The notes under the pieces: model-generated
Database searches by the model: none
The model's input: only the letters and a program-made list of their open reading frames with translations
What the model was told of the DNA's origin: nothing
DNA from: Pseudoduganella violaceinigra DSM 15887
GTDB taxonomy: Bacteria > Pseudomonadota > Gammaproteobacteria > Burkholderiales > Burkholderiaceae_D
DNA: 64,000 nucleotides
Direction of reading: 5' to 3'
Assembly (NCBI RefSeq): GCF_000425385.1
Contig: NZ_AUDI01000016.1
Location: 1-64,000, forward strand
Made by a program: the position numbers and the translations under genes
Shown: one piece after another, positions 27,000-37,387 of the stretch
Position numbering within the stretch: position 1 is the stretch's first letter
Layout: each line of letters begins with the position of its first letter

Positions 27000-28076
27000 T
27001 CAGTACATGCGGCCGCAATTGAAAATGCCCACCGGATCGAAGGCGGCCTTGAGGCGTTCATGGATACGCGCGACGGCCAGCGCCAGCGGATGGAATGCGC
27101 CCTCCCCAGCGCCCAGGTCGGCGCGCTCGACGCGGTAGCGCGTGGCGTGCCCGCCGGAGGCCGCCGCGACGCGCCGGATGTCGTCCGCCACGCCGCGCTC
27201 CACCCGCAGCCAGCGCTGCGCACCGCCCCATTCGATCAACTGTTCGCCGCGCATGACGAGCGCGCTGGCGGCGCTCGGCACAGAAAGGCGCCATAGCTCC
27301 GCCGCGCCGCCCTCCGCGCTGGCGAAGAAATCGCTGCGCTGGTCGCGCAGGTTGCGCCAGAACGTCTCGCCGTCGGCCAAGGCCTCGCCGCCCATGCCGG
27401 CCATGGCCGCCTTCACCGCCGCCTGCGCGCCCGACAGCCGCACGGTCAGCAGGCCGCCATGCCAGCAGGTCGCCGACACCGGCAGCGGCAGCCCCGCCCA
27501 TTCATTCATCCAGCGCAGCGCCTTGATTTCATCGACCTCGAAACGAAGGCTCGCCTCGCATAATGGTTGCGGCAGCACTTTCAGCGAGACCTGGGTCATC
27601 AGCCCCAGTGTGCCAAGAGAACCCGCCAGCAGCCTCGATACATCGTAGCCGGCGACGTTTTTCATCACCTGTCCGCCGAAGGACAACAGCTCGCCGCGCC
27701 CATCCATCAGCCGCGCGCCCAGCACGAAATCCCGTACTGCGCCCGACGACGCGCGCCGCGGCCCGGACAAGCCGCTGGCCACCACGCCGCCAATGGTCGA
27801 TCCGGCGCCAAAGCGCGGCGGCTCGAACGCCAGCATCTGGCCGTTCCGCCCCAGCAGGGCTTCGATATCGGCCAGCGGCGTGCCGCAGCGCGCCGTGATC
27901 ACCAGCTCGGTCGGCTCATAGTCGACCACCCCAGTATAGGCGCGCGTATCGAACACATCGCCCACCACATGCTGGCCATACCAGTCCTTGGTGCCGCCGC
28001 CTCGCAAGAGCAGCCGCGTGCCGTCTTCACTGGCGGCCCGGATACGGGCGCGGAACTGCTCGAGGATCGCATCCAT
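27000..28076 (-). CDS. glcE: Glycolate oxidase FAD-binding subunit GlcE
   Basis: 358 aa from the ATG at 28076 (MDAILEQFRARI). It has a PCMH-type FAD-binding region (LLLRGGGTKDWYG, GTPLADIEALLG, GAGSTIGGVVASGLSGPRR, GGQVMKNVAGYDVSRL). GlcE is the shorter flavin subunit that works with GlcD and GlcF to oxidise glycolate to glyoxylate. It is tightly packed between glcD and glcF, all on the minus strand. Confidence 0.93.
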   Translation of the reverse strand: MDAILEQFRARIRAASEDGTRLLLRGGGTKDWYGQHVVGDVFDTRAYTGVVDYEPTELVITARCGTPLADIEALLGRNGQMLAFEPPRFGAGSTIGGVVASGLSGPRRASSGAVRDFVLGARLMDGRGELLSFGGQVMKNVAGYDVSRLLAGSLGTLGLMTQVSLKVLPQPLCEASLRFEVDEIKALRWMNEWAGLPLPVSATCWHGGLLTVRLSGAQAAVKAAMAGMGGEALADGETFWRNLRDQRSDFFASAEGGAAELWRLSVPSAASALVMRGEQLIEWGGAQRWLRVERGVADDIRRVAAASGGHATRYRVERADLGAGEGAFHPLALAVARIHERLKAAFDPVGIFNCGRMY

Positions 28077-28077
28077 C

Positions 28078-29535
28078 TCAGAACCTCGGCAGTCCGGCAA
28101 ACGGCAGGCGCCCGGCGCGCACATGCATCTTGCCGAATTCGGCGCAGCGGTTCAGCGTTGGAATCGCCTTGTTGGGATTAAGCAGCGATAAGGGATCGAA
28201 GGCGCTCTTGACCGCGTGAAAAGCGGCCAGTTCGGCGTCGCGGAACTGCACGCACATCGAATCGATCTTCTCGATGCCCACGCCGTGCTCGCCGGTGATG
28301 GTGCCGCCCACGTCCACGCACAATGCCAGAATCTCGGCGCCGAAAGCCTCGGCCCGCTGCAGCTCGTCCGGCTGGTTGGCATCGAACAGGATCAGCGGAT
28401 GCAGATTGCCGTCGCCGGCATGGAAAACATTGGCGCAGCGCAGGCCGTATTTGCCCTCCATCTGCGCAATGCCGGTCAGCACGCGCGCCAGATGCTTGCG
28501 CGGAATGGTGCCGTCCATGCAGTAATAGTCGGGTGAAATGCGCCCCGCCGCCGGGAAGGCGTTCTTGCGGCCCGACCAAAATTTCAGGCGTTCCGCTTCG
28601 CTGGTGGAGACCTGCACGGCGCTGGCTCCCGCCGCCTGCAGCACGGCCGTCATACGGGCGATTTCCTCCTCCACTTCATCGGCCGTGCCATCCGCCTCGC
28701 AGAGCAGGATGGCAGCGGCATCGGTGTCGTAGCCGGCGCGCACAAACGGCTCCACCATGCGCGACGAGGTGCGGTCCATCATTTCCAGGCCCGCGGGAAT
28801 GATGCCCGCCGCAATCACGGCAGCCACCGCGTTACCGCCCGCGACCACGTCGTCGAACGAAGCCATGATGACGCGCGCGGCGGCCGGCTTGGGCACCAGC
28901 TTGACGGTAACTTCGGTCACGATGCCCAGCATGCCTTCCGAGCCGATAAAGGCCGCCAGCAAGTCCAGGCCCGGCGCATCGAGCGCCCCACTGCCCAGCT
29001 CCACCACATCGCCTTCGATGGTCACCATGCGCACGCGCATGACGTTGTGCACCGTCAGGCCATACTTCAGACAATGCACGCCGCCCGAATTTTCCGCCAC
29101 ATTGCCGCCGATGGTGCAGGCAATCTGCGAGGACGGGTCGGGCGCGTAGTACAGGCCGTGCTCTTCGGCCGCTTCGGAAATCGCCAGGTTGCGCACGCCC
29201 GGCTGCACCACCGCAGTACGGGAATACGCGTCCATGCGCACCACCTGGTTCATGCGCGCCGTGGACAGCACCACCCCATCGGCAATCGGCATGGCGCCGC
29301 CGGACAGGCCGGTGCCGGCGCCGCGCGGCACGAGCGGCACATTCAATTCGCGGCAGATCCGCAAGACCGCCAGCACCTGCGCCTCGTCGGCCGGCAGCAC
29401 GACGGCCATGGGCAGCTGGCGGTAGGCCGACAGGCCATCGCATTCGTAGGGGCGGGTATCTTCCTGGTCGGACAGCACGCTGGCGGGCGGCAGGACCGCG
29501 CGCAATGCGGCGACGAGGGCGGTGCTGTTATTCAT
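28078..29535 (-). CDS. glcD: Glycolate oxidase FAD-linked subunit GlcD
   Basis: 485 aa, the catalytic flavoprotein of glycolate dehydrogenase. N-terminal FAD-binding PCMH domain (VPRGAGTGLSGGA, GLYYAPDPSSQIACTIGGNVAENSGG split across residues ~125-150) and C-terminal FAD-oxidase domain with GDGNLHPLIL and GEHGVGIEKI signatures. It is the first gene of glcDEF. The divergent neighbour is the cobalamin adenosyltransferase gene with a 102-bp gap; no dedicated regulator is adjacent. Confidence 0.95.
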   Translation of the reverse strand: MNNSTALVAALRAVLPPASVLSDQEDTRPYECDGLSAYRQLPMAVVLPADEAQVLAVLRICRELNVPLVPRGAGTGLSGGAMPIADGVVLSTARMNQVVRMDAYSRTAVVQPGVRNLAISEAAEEHGLYYAPDPSSQIACTIGGNVAENSGGVHCLKYGLTVHNVMRVRMVTIEGDVVELGSGALDAPGLDLLAAFIGSEGMLGIVTEVTVKLVPKPAAARVIMASFDDVVAGGNAVAAVIAAGIIPAGLEMMDRTSSRMVEPFVRAGYDTDAAAILLCEADGTADEVEEEIARMTAVLQAAGASAVQVSTSEAERLKFWSGRKNAFPAAGRISPDYYCMDGTIPRKHLARVLTGIAQMEGKYGLRCANVFHAGDGNLHPLILFDANQPDELQRAEAFGAEILALCVDVGGTITGEHGVGIEKIDSMCVQFRDAELAAFHAVKSAFDPLSLLNPNKAIPTLNRCAEFGKMHVRAGRLPFAGLPRF

Positions 29536-29637
29536 TAATCCATTGTAAGTTTAAATACATCCACGGCGCGGAATTCCCCTCCCAAGCAATGGTAATTTGT
29601 CGTATCCTGCCACCGTTATTGACAATTTGAGGCTGCA

Positions 29638-30192
29638 ATGGGTAATCGACTCTCGAAAATCGCCACCCGCACCGGGGACAAAGGCACCACGGGACTGGGC
29701 GACGGCTCCCGCGTGGACAAGGACAATGCGCGCATCCAGGCCATCGGCGAAGTCGATGAGCTGAATTCCAACCTGGGCGTGCTGCTGGCCGAGGCCCTGC
29801 CGGACGAGATGCGCGAGGAACTGGTATCGATCCAGCACGACCTGTTCGACCTGGGCGGGGAGCTATGCATTCCCGGCTACCAGATGATCAAGGAAGAACA
29901 TGTCGAGCGCCTGGACGCGCTGCTGGCCAAGTACAACGCCACCCTGCCGGCGCTGACGGAATTCATCCTGCCGGCCGGTTCGCGTGCCGCCGCCGTATCC
30001 CATGTCTGCCGCACCGTGTGCCGCCGCGCCGAGCGGGCCATCGTCACGCTGGGCAAGACGGAAACCATCCACGACTTCCCGCGCCAGTATGTGAACCGCC
30101 TGTCGGACCTGATGTTCGTGCTGGCGCGCGTCCTGAACCGATTTGCCGGCGGCAGCGACGTGCTGTGGCACCACGACCGCAAGCGCAGCTAA
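29638..30192 (+). CDS. Cob(I)alamin adenosyltransferase, PduO type
   Basis: 184 aa. It transfers the adenosyl group of ATP to cob(I)alamin to make coenzyme B12. Family hallmarks are the N-terminal TRTGDKGTTGLGDGSRVDKD (ATP site), GEVDELNSNLG, and the C-terminal CRTVCRRAERAI and QYVNRLSDLMFVLAR. The length is normal. It overlaps the convergent LysR gene by 4 bp. No other cobalamin gene is visible, so it probably serves salvage or methylmalonyl-CoA-type metabolism encoded elsewhere. Confidence 0.93.
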   Translation: MGNRLSKIATRTGDKGTTGLGDGSRVDKDNARIQAIGEVDELNSNLGVLLAEALPDEMREELVSIQHDLFDLGGELCIPGYQMIKEEHVERLDALLAKYNATLPALTEFILPAGSRAAAVSHVCRTVCRRAERAIVTLGKTETIHDFPRQYVNRLSDLMFVLARVLNRFAGGSDVLWHHDRKRS

Positions 30193-31091
30193 AAACCCGC
30201 CTGCCCGGCGAAGCGCTGCTGCAAATAGTCGAGCATGAGCCGCACCCGGTGCGGCAAGTAGCGCCGGCTGGGATAGAGCAGATTCAGTTCCTGCTCCGGA
30301 CCATGCCAGTGGCGCAGCACCCGGCGCAGCTTGCGCTGCGCCAGCAGGTCCTGCACCAGCCATTCCGGACACAGGCCGATGCCGCCGCCCGCCGCCAGCG
30401 TGTCGCGGATCGCCAGCGCATTGTTGACGCGATAGCGGCCATGCGTGGCGACCGTCACGCTTTGCTCCCCATCCCTTAGTTCCAGCCGGTCGCCGCTGCT
30501 CAGCCAGGCGAAGCGGATGTACTCATGTTCGGCCAGTTGCTCCGGCGACTGCGGCGTACCATGGGCCTTCAAGTACTCCGGCGCGGCGACCAGGATGCGC
30601 TGCGAAGCGCCCACCCGGCGCGCAACCACATTCGGCGGCAGGTCGCTGCCAAGGCGTACCGCGATATCGACACCGTCCTCCACCAGGTCCACCATACGGT
30701 CGTTCAGGATCAATTCCACTTCCATCCTGGGGTATTGCCGCAGGAAGTCCTGCACATAGGCGTTGAGGCAGAACTGGCCCAATGCCACGGGCGCGTTGAT
30801 GCGCACTAGGCCGCTGGCTGCCGCGGTCTCGCCGCGCGCATCGGCCACCGCATCGGCATAGTCTTCCAGCATGCCGCGCGCGCGTTCGTAAAAACGGCGC
30901 CCGGGCATGGTCGGCGACAGACTCGCCGTGCTGCGCTCCAGCAGGCGCACGCCAAGTTCGTCTTCCAGTGCGGCGACGATTTTGCTGATATTCGATTGCG
31001 TCGTGCCCTGCTCGCGCGCGACGGCCGACAAGCTGCCCAGTTCGACGGCACGCACAAAACAATTGAGGGAGCGTAAGGTGTCCATAATCAT
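30189..31091 (-). CDS. LysR-family transcriptional regulator
   Basis: 300 aa. Winged HTH at about residues 3-62 (LNCFVRAVELGSLSAVAREQ, SNISKIVAALEDELGVRLLER) and a LysR substrate-binding domain of the CrgA/AaeR-like class (PRMEVELILNDRMVDLVEDGVDIAVRLG). ATG 31091 or 31085 could start it. It is divergent from the SGNH hydrolase gene with a 96-bp gap, the usual layout for a LysR regulator and its target. The inducer is unknown. Confidence 0.9.
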   Translation of the reverse strand: MIMDTLRSLNCFVRAVELGSLSAVAREQGTTQSNISKIVAALEDELGVRLLERSTASLSPTMPGRRFYERARGMLEDYADAVADARGETAAASGLVRINAPVALGQFCLNAYVQDFLRQYPRMEVELILNDRMVDLVEDGVDIAVRLGSDLPPNVVARRVGASQRILVAAPEYLKAHGTPQSPEQLAEHEYIRFAWLSSGDRLELRDGEQSVTVATHGRYRVNNALAIRDTLAAGGGIGLCPEWLVQDLLAQRKLRRVLRHWHGPEQELNLLYPSRRYLPHRVRLMLDYLQQRFAGQAGF

Positions 31092-31187
31092 TCCATTTTA
31101 GACTTAACTATAGTCTATTATTCCGGCTACCAGTCCATTCCAGAATAATCGACACTCTCTCCACCTGAATCGTCGTGGAGAGCCATC

Positions 31188-32408
31188 ATGAAACGCCTGA
31201 TATGTACTTTTGCAGCCTTCCTATCCGCCGCCACCGCGCATGCCGCGGAATGGCGCACCACCTGGTATGCCGCCCCCATGCCTGCCTGGGGCGCTGAATT
31301 TCCCCTGCCGACCATGATGCCTTCCGCATTGGAGGCGCAGACTGTGCGCGAGGTGGTGCGCACCAGCGTGGGCGGCGCCCGGGTTCGCGTCACCTATTCC
31401 AACCGCTACGGCGATACGCCATTGACGATCGGGGAGGCACGCGTCGCCGCCACGCGGGACAATCCCGCGCGCGCCGCCTCGGCGCTCACGGCAAGCAATG
31501 GCGTTCTGTTGACCTTTGGCGGCCAGCGCGCCGTCACGATTGCACCGGGGCAGTCGGCCACCAGTGATCCGGCTGCAATGCCTGCCGCGGCGCACCAACG
31601 GCTGTCGGTTTCAACCTGGCTGCCGCAGCGCACACCCCTGACGACTTTCCACTGGGGCGCACAGCAGACAGCTTTCGTCGTGAAGGGCAACCAGACCGGC
31701 GCCACGGCCCTCACAGGCGTCGAAGAATGGAAGGGGCGAACCTTCCTGAGTGCCGTGCAGCTTGACGGGCCGGCGCGCCGCACCGTCGTTGCTCTGGGCG
31801 ATTCCATCACCGACGGCAACGGCTCCACGCCCGACCGCAATCGCCGCTGGCCGGACCTTCTGTCCGAGCACATGGACGGTGTCGCTGTCGTCAATGCGGG
31901 AATTTCCGGTGCACGTCTGCTGGCGAACGGCATGGGGGAAAAGGCGCTGGCGCGTTTTGAGCAGGACGTGCTGTCGCAACCAGGAGCCGACACGGTCATC
32001 GTCCTGCTTGGGATCAATGACATCGGCTGGCCCGGCAGCGCCTTCGCACCGCAAGAACCGCCCGCGACGGCGCAATCCATCATCGCCGGCTACCGCCGCC
32101 TGATCGCAGCGGCGCGGACGCGCCAGGTCCGCATCGTCGGCGCCACCCTGCTTCCCTTCGAAGGCGCGCTGCAAGGTACGCCGTTCGCAGGCCACTATTC
32201 CCGCACCAAGGATGCTGTCCGCCGCGAGGTAAACGAATGGATACGCGGCAGCGGCGACTTCGATGCCGTGATCGACTTCGACTTGCAACTGCGGGATCCC
32301 GCTCAGCCATCGCGCCTGCGCCCGGATTTCGACGCGGGCGACCACCTGCACCCGAGCGACGCCGGCTATGCGGAAATGGCAAGGATTGCGGCACTAATCG
32401 CCAAGTAG
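31188..32408 (+). CDS. Secreted SGNH/GDSL hydrolase
   Basis: 406 aa with a signal peptide (MKRLICTFAAFLSAATAHAA). An N-terminal beta-rich region (~170 residues) precedes the SGNH hydrolase domain: block I VVALGDSITDG (catalytic Ser), block II around NAGISGARLL, block III LLGINDIG and block V AGDHLHPSDAGY (catalytic Asp/His). It is probably an exported esterase acting on an acylated carbohydrate or other ester; the substrate is unknown. It overlaps the convergent M48 protease gene by 15 bp. Confidence 0.9.
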   Translation: MKRLICTFAAFLSAATAHAAEWRTTWYAAPMPAWGAEFPLPTMMPSALEAQTVREVVRTSVGGARVRVTYSNRYGDTPLTIGEARVAATRDNPARAASALTASNGVLLTFGGQRAVTIAPGQSATSDPAAMPAAAHQRLSVSTWLPQRTPLTTFHWGAQQTAFVVKGNQTGATALTGVEEWKGRTFLSAVQLDGPARRTVVALGDSITDGNGSTPDRNRRWPDLLSEHMDGVAVVNAGISGARLLANGMGEKALARFEQDVLSQPGADTVIVLLGINDIGWPGSAFAPQEPPATAQSIIAGYRRLIAAARTRQVRIVGATLLPFEGALQGTPFAGHYSRTKDAVRREVNEWIRGSGDFDAVIDFDLQLRDPAQPSRLRPDFDAGDHLHPSDAGYAEMARIAALIAK

Positions 32409-33128
32409 GTGCGACATCCCTTTGGCGAGGCTGAGACGGGTGGCGCCGCCTGGATGGCTGGCAAGCAAGGCCGGGCCACTGGAGTCTTGCGCAAGCTTGC
32501 CGTAGAAGCTCAGCATCGCCGAACAAGGCCAGCCTGCACGGAAGGCAATGAGCATTCCCAGCTGGTCGGCCTCGCGTTCCTGGATGGCCGACAACTTCGA
32601 CAAACGCAATTGCAGCGGAATATCGGAAACCAGCCGCTCCTCCACCACATCGAGCGGCAAGTCGCGCCGGCTGTCAATCAAGGCCTCGGACAAGGTCTCA
32701 CGTGCATGTTCGGCAATGGCGTGGGCGATTTCATGCGCAAGCAGGACGGCCAGTTCACCATCGCTCAATTGAAGGCGCTCGACGAATGCACCGCCGACCA
32801 GCAGCTTGCCGCCCGCCTGGCTTTCCGCCTCGACATCGGGATCGCCGGCGACATGGACTTCCCATTGCCAGCCTGCGGCAGCGGGCTTGAGCGATATGCC
32901 GGCCCGGATCAAGCCGTCGGCGATGCGCTGCACGCGGACAAGCAGGACACGGTCGCGATCAAGTCGCCCGTCGGCGGCCAGCGACACCGTCTGTTCGATA
33001 TAACGGTCTTCCGCTACCAGCCCGACCTCCTCCGCCGAAAAGCGCAGCTCCTGCCAGCGTCCCGAATCCGGCACCTGTGCATGGACATGTGCCGCAGCCA
33101 AGAGTAAAGCGGGCAACAGGCAGCGCAT
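32394..33128 (-). CDS. Exported M48-family metalloprotease
   Basis: 244 aa. Signal peptide to about residue 17, then a peptidase M48 domain with the zinc motif HEIAHAIAEH and the downstream third-ligand segment QEREADQLGM. It is shorter than BepA-type proteases and has no TPR domain, so it is a minimal periplasmic M48 peptidase. The substrate is unknown. It is convergent with the SGNH hydrolase. Confidence 0.85.
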   Translation of the reverse strand: MRCLLPALLLAAAHVHAQVPDSGRWQELRFSAEEVGLVAEDRYIEQTVSLAADGRLDRDRVLLVRVQRIADGLIRAGISLKPAAAGWQWEVHVAGDPDVEAESQAGGKLLVGGAFVERLQLSDGELAVLLAHEIAHAIAEHARETLSEALIDSRRDLPLDVVEERLVSDIPLQLRLSKLSAIQEREADQLGMLIAFRAGWPCSAMLSFYGKLAQDSSGPALLASHPGGATRLSLAKGMSHLLGD

Positions 33129-33260
33129 AAGCTTCTCCCACTGGCATAAACCATTTATACCAATCTAGGCCAAGAAAAGTCGTGCTGCAAGCCAGGGAGA
33201 ACACAAGGAATAGTCGACGACGCCAGCATCGAACTCAAACCATGTACATCATCGGCGCGT

Positions 33261-33316
33261 AGGGCGGAAAGAGCTCGCGCAATCCCTTGCGCGAGCCCGA
33301 AGACGGCCTCCGCCCT
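33261..33316. repeat. Two-tier perfect inverted repeat
   Basis: An outer stem AGGGCGGA (33261-33268) pairs with TCCGCCCT (33309-33316). Inside it GCTCGCGCAA (33273-33282) pairs with TTGCGCGAGC (33287-33296) around loop TCCC. It lies in the 205-bp gap between the glutaredoxin and M48 genes, both minus. The form resembles REP/BIME intergenic repeats; no U-tract follows on either strand. Confidence 0.75.
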
Positions 33317-33333
33317 GACGGTTGGCGCCCGGC

Positions 33334-33729
33334 CTAGCGGACGGCCTTGTCCGCGTCCGCCTTCAGCGCCGCATTGATCGCGGCGGGAATGAAGCCATCG
33401 ATACGGCGGTCGCCGATCAATAGCAAGGGCACGCCGCCGCCGCCCAGCTTCGCGAACTCTTCGCGCGCCGGGCCCGGTTTGCCGGCATCCAGGTCGACAT
33501 AGGCAATACCGTTCTGCTTGAAATAGTCGCGCGTTTTGGCGCAGTAGGGACAGGTCTCAGTCCCGTACAGCACCACCTTCGCTTTGTGCTCCTGCAGGTA
33601 GGCGCTGTAATCGCCCTGGACATAATCCTTCTTGAACAGGGCCGGCGCTTTGGCAACCGCCACGCCGACGCCAAGTCCGGCAGCCAGGATCAGGGCGTAA
33701 GCCCCAAAAGTCTTCAATTGCTTGATCAT
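33334..33729 (-). CDS. Membrane-anchored glutaredoxin
   Basis: 131 aa. One N-terminal hydrophobic segment (about residues 8-27) is followed by a glutaredoxin domain with the redox motif ETCPYCAKT (CPYC), the cis-Pro in GGGVPLLLIGDRR and a final IPAAINAAL helix. Depending on topology, the domain is tethered to the inner membrane or exported. It is followed upstream by a six-cysteine exported miniprotein, a possible thiol partner, though that pairing is only positional. Confidence 0.85.
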   Translation of the reverse strand: MIKQLKTFGAYALILAAGLGVGVAVAKAPALFKKDYVQGDYSAYLQEHKAKVVLYGTETCPYCAKTRDYFKQNGIAYVDLDAGKPGPAREEFAKLGGGGVPLLLIGDRRIDGFIPAAINAALKADADKAVR

Positions 33730-33768
33730 CGTGTGTTCGCAGATGTGGGGGACGTGTGCGGGCGCGGC

Positions 33769-33963
33769 TTAGCGTTCGTAGTCGAAATTATTGCAACGCT
33801 GGCTCATGCAGAGGCGGAACTTGTGTGTGCATAGCGCCATGGTGGAGGTGCAGCTGTTCAGCTCTTGGAAACACTGGTACTCGCATTCGTCCGGTTCATA
33901 CGCGAATGCCGACGCGCCTAGGCCCAGCGCGAACAGGAATGCAGCAACTTTCTTGAACATCAT
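33769..33963 (-). CDS. Exported six-cysteine miniprotein, 64 aa
   Basis: The ATG at 33963 is preceded by GGAGGA. A Sec signal peptide (cut after SAFA) is followed by about 43 residues with six cysteines spaced C-x3-C-x6-C-x6-C-x6-C-x4-C. Six regularly placed Cys in a short exported peptide suggest a disulfide-bonded helical hairpin or a metal site. I do not recognise the family. It sits 39 bp upstream of the membrane glutaredoxin gene on the same strand and may be cotranscribed with it. An upstream in-frame start would destroy the signal peptide position. Confidence 0.7.
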   Translation of the reverse strand: MMFKKVAAFLFALGLGASAFAYEPDECEYQCFQELNSCTSTMALCTHKFRLCMSQRCNNFDYER

Positions 33964-34098
33964 GCTCCTCCAATCGTTGGAATTATAGTTAAGCAAATGA
34001 CAATCACTTGCCGGCATGACGATAGCGAAGGCGTTTCTGCTGGTCAAATAAAAAATTTATTCCGCAACAATATTGCAACACTTGCAACTTGATAGGCG

Positions 34099-34125
34099 AA
34101 AAAAAAACGGCGCCGCAGCGCCGTT
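34099..34125 (-). terminator. Rho-independent terminator of the xseB-ispA-dxs operon
   Basis: On the minus strand, stem AACGGCGC / GCGCCGTT (34118-34125 with 34106-34113) closes a four-base loop and is followed by a run of at least eight U (34099-34107). It starts 5 bp after the dxs stop. This is a textbook intrinsic terminator. Confidence 0.92.
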
Positions 34126-34129
34126 CGTT

Positions 34130-35998
34130 TTAGCCGTTGTTGACGACCAGCCTCGGTTCGTCGCCGAAACGGGCCTTGATCGAGGCCGCGATCCCGGCGG
34201 CGTCCAGGCCGACCAGTGCCAGCAGCTTGGCCGGGTCGCCGTGATCGATGAACTTGTCCGGCAGGCCGAGCATCTGAATCGGCTTGGTGATGCCTTCCGC
34301 TGCCATGGCCTCCGCCACGGCGGCGCCGGCGCCGCCCATGATGCAGCCCTCTTCCACCGTGACCAGATAATCGTGCTCGGCGGCCAGCTGTTTGACCAGT
34401 TCCACGTCCAGCGGCTTGACGAAGCGCATATTCGCCACCGTGGCGTTCAGCAGGTCGGCCGCGCCCATGGACGGCGCCACCATCGAACCGAAGGCCAGGA
34501 TGGCGATCTTCTGGCCCTTGCGGCGGATCTCGCCTTTGCCGATCGGCAGCGTGGTCAGCTCCGGCGCGATGCTGGCGCCGATGCCGGAACCGCGCGGATA
34601 GCGCACGGCCGCCGGGCCGGGATAATGGTAGCCGGTGCTCAGCATCTGGCGGCACTCGTTCTCGTCGGATGGCGCCATCACCACCATGTTCGGAATGCAG
34701 CGCAGGTAGGCCAGGTCGTAGTTGCCGGCGTGGGTAGCGCCGTCGGCGCCCACCAGGCCCGCGCGGTCCAGCGCGAAGGTCACGTCCAGGTCTTGCAGCG
34801 CCACATCGTGGATCAACTGGTCGTAGCCGCGCTGCAGGAAGGTCGAATAGATCGCCACCACCGGTTTCAGGCCTTCGCAGGCCAGGCCTGCGCCGAAGGT
34901 CACGGCGTGCTGCTCGGCGATGCCGACGTCGAAGTAGCGGTCCGGGTATTCCTTATCGAAGCGCACCATGCCCGAACCTTCGCGCATGGCCGGAGTGATG
35001 CCGACCAGGCGCTTGTCGGCCTTGGCCATGTCGCACAGCCAGTCGCCGAACACTTCGGTGTAGGTCTTCTTGGACGGCGCCAGCGCCGGCTTGATGCCTT
35101 CGGCCGGATTGAACTTGCCGGTGCCGTGGTACAGGATAGGTTCGGCCTCGGCCAGCTTGTAGCCCTGGCCCTTCCTGGTCACCACGTGCAGGAATTGCGG
35201 GCCCTTCAGCTGCTTGATGTTCTGCAGGGTCGGGATCAGCGAATCGAGGTCGTGGCCGTCGATCGGGCCGATGTAGTTGAAGCCCAGTTCTTCGAACATG
35301 GTGGCCGGGACCACCATGCCTTTGGCGTGTTCTTCCAGGCGCTTGGCCACTTCCAGCAGCGGGCCGGGCAGCACCGACTTGCCGACGTTCTTGGCGGCCG
35401 CGTAGAACTGGCCCGACATCAGGCGCGCCAGGTAGCGGTTCAGCGCGCCCACCGGCGGCGAGATCGACATATCGTTGTCGTTCAAGATCACCAGCAGATT
35501 GCAGTCCTTCTCCACGCCGGCGTTGTTCAGGGCCTCGAAGGCCATGCCGGCGGTCATGGAGCCGTCGCCGATCACGGCGATCGAATGGCGGTGCTCGCCC
35601 TTGATCTTGGCGCCCATGGCCATGCCCAGCGCGGCGGAAATCGAGGTCGACGAGTGGGCGGTGCCGAAGGTGTCGTATTCCGATTCCACGCGGCGCGGGA
35701 AGCCCGAAATGCCGTTCAGCTGGCGCAGCGTATGGAACTGCTCGCGGCGGCCGGTCAGGATCTTGTGCGTGTAGGTCTGGTGGCCCACGTCCCACACGAT
35801 GCGGTCCTGCGGCGTGTTGAATACATAATGCAGCGCGACCGTCAGTTCGACGGTACCCAGGTTGGACGACAGGTGGCCGCCGGTCTTGGAGACGGAATCG
35901 AGCAGGAAGGAACGCAGCTCATCGGCTAATGGCGTCAGCTGGTGGCGCGGCAGCTTGCGCAGGTCCGCAGGATGATTGATGGTGTCAAGCAGTTTCAT
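34130..35998 (-). CDS. dxs: 1-deoxy-D-xylulose-5-phosphate synthase
   Basis: 622 aa thiamine-diphosphate enzyme condensing pyruvate and glyceraldehyde 3-phosphate, the first step of the MEP isoprenoid pathway. The TPP motif [18 protein letters not shown] is at about residues 150-167; the transketolase pyrimidine domain has [18 protein letters not shown] with the catalytic Glu, and GADGATHAG follows. The length is normal. It lies 2 bp after ispA and ends in a strong intrinsic terminator. Confidence 0.97.
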   Translation of the reverse strand: MKLLDTINHPADLRKLPRHQLTPLADELRSFLLDSVSKTGGHLSSNLGTVELTVALHYVFNTPQDRIVWDVGHQTYTHKILTGRREQFHTLRQLNGISGFPRRVESEYDTFGTAHSSTSISAALGMAMGAKIKGEHRHSIAVIGDGSMTAGMAFEALNNAGVEKDCNLLVILNDNDMSISPPVGALNRYLARLMSGQFYAAAKNVGKSVLPGPLLEVAKRLEEHAKGMVVPATMFEELGFNYIGPIDGHDLDSLIPTLQNIKQLKGPQFLHVVTRKGQGYKLAEAEPILYHGTGKFNPAEGIKPALAPSKKTYTEVFGDWLCDMAKADKRLVGITPAMREGSGMVRFDKEYPDRYFDVGIAEQHAVTFGAGLACEGLKPVVAIYSTFLQRGYDQLIHDVALQDLDVTFALDRAGLVGADGATHAGNYDLAYLRCIPNMVVMAPSDENECRQMLSTGYHYPGPAAVRYPRGSGIGASIAPELTTLPIGKGEIRRKGQKIAILAFGSMVAPSMGAADLLNATVANMRFVKPLDVELVKQLAAEHDYLVTVEEGCIMGGAGAAVAEAMAAEGITKPIQMLGLPDKFIDHGDPAKLLALVGLDAAGIAASIKARFGDEPRLVVNNG

Positions 35999-36000
35999 GT

Positions 36001-36887
<887 letters not shown>

Positions 36888-36891
<4 letters not shown>

Positions 36892-37127
36892 TGGACTGCC
36901 TCCTCGCCTTCGGCGAAGGGCTTAAGCATATCGCCTTCCAGCACTTTGACCTGGGCTTCGACCTTGTCCAGCTGTCCCGCGCAGAATTTCACCAGTTCGG
37001 ATCCGCGGGCATAGGCCGCGACCGAGGCTTCCAGCGGCAGTTGGCCGGCTTCCATCTGGCTGACCAGCTGTGCCAGTTCGGCCATCGCTTCCTCGAAGGT
37101 GGCGGGCGCATTCATTTTCTTGGGCAT
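36888..37127 (-). CDS. xseB: Exodeoxyribonuclease VII small subunit
   Basis: 79 aa. A two-helix protein with the signature TFEEAMAELAQLVSQMEAGQLPLEASV and YARGSELVKFCAGQLDKVEAQV. It binds the XseA large subunit, which is not in the window. It is the first gene of the xseB-ispA-dxs operon. The 260-bp gap to the divergent Rieske gene should hold both promoters. Confidence 0.94.
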
Positions 37128-37283
37128 GTTGTCTAACTTAAGTGTAGCCCGCTATTTTAGAACAAAGTCCTGTTGCCGGTCTAAAAAGCCCCCTCTAAAG
37201 CGGTGAAAACGTTGCAATTCCTTTCATCTTGCCTGCCTCGCGCCCCATCCGAGAAAGTTCAGCGAAGATACCCTGTTTGACGC

Positions 37284-37289
37284 TATAAT
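37284..37289 (+). promoter_or_regulatory. Candidate -10 box for the Rieske oxygenase gene
   Basis: A perfect TATAAT lies 99 bp upstream of the Rieske oxygenase ATG in the 260-bp divergent gap. No convincing TTGACA is present at 16-18 bp spacing, so the assignment rests on the -10 box alone. The ribosome binding site further down, AAGGGGGG, is strong. Confidence 0.3.
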
Positions 37290-37387
37290 CTCCGGTTCTG
37301 TCCGAAATACCGTTTTTTGATTCTCTAAATTCAGGTCTTTACGGATCTTTCTCTTCTTGGTTTGGTATTTAATTAAGGGGGGTTTGG

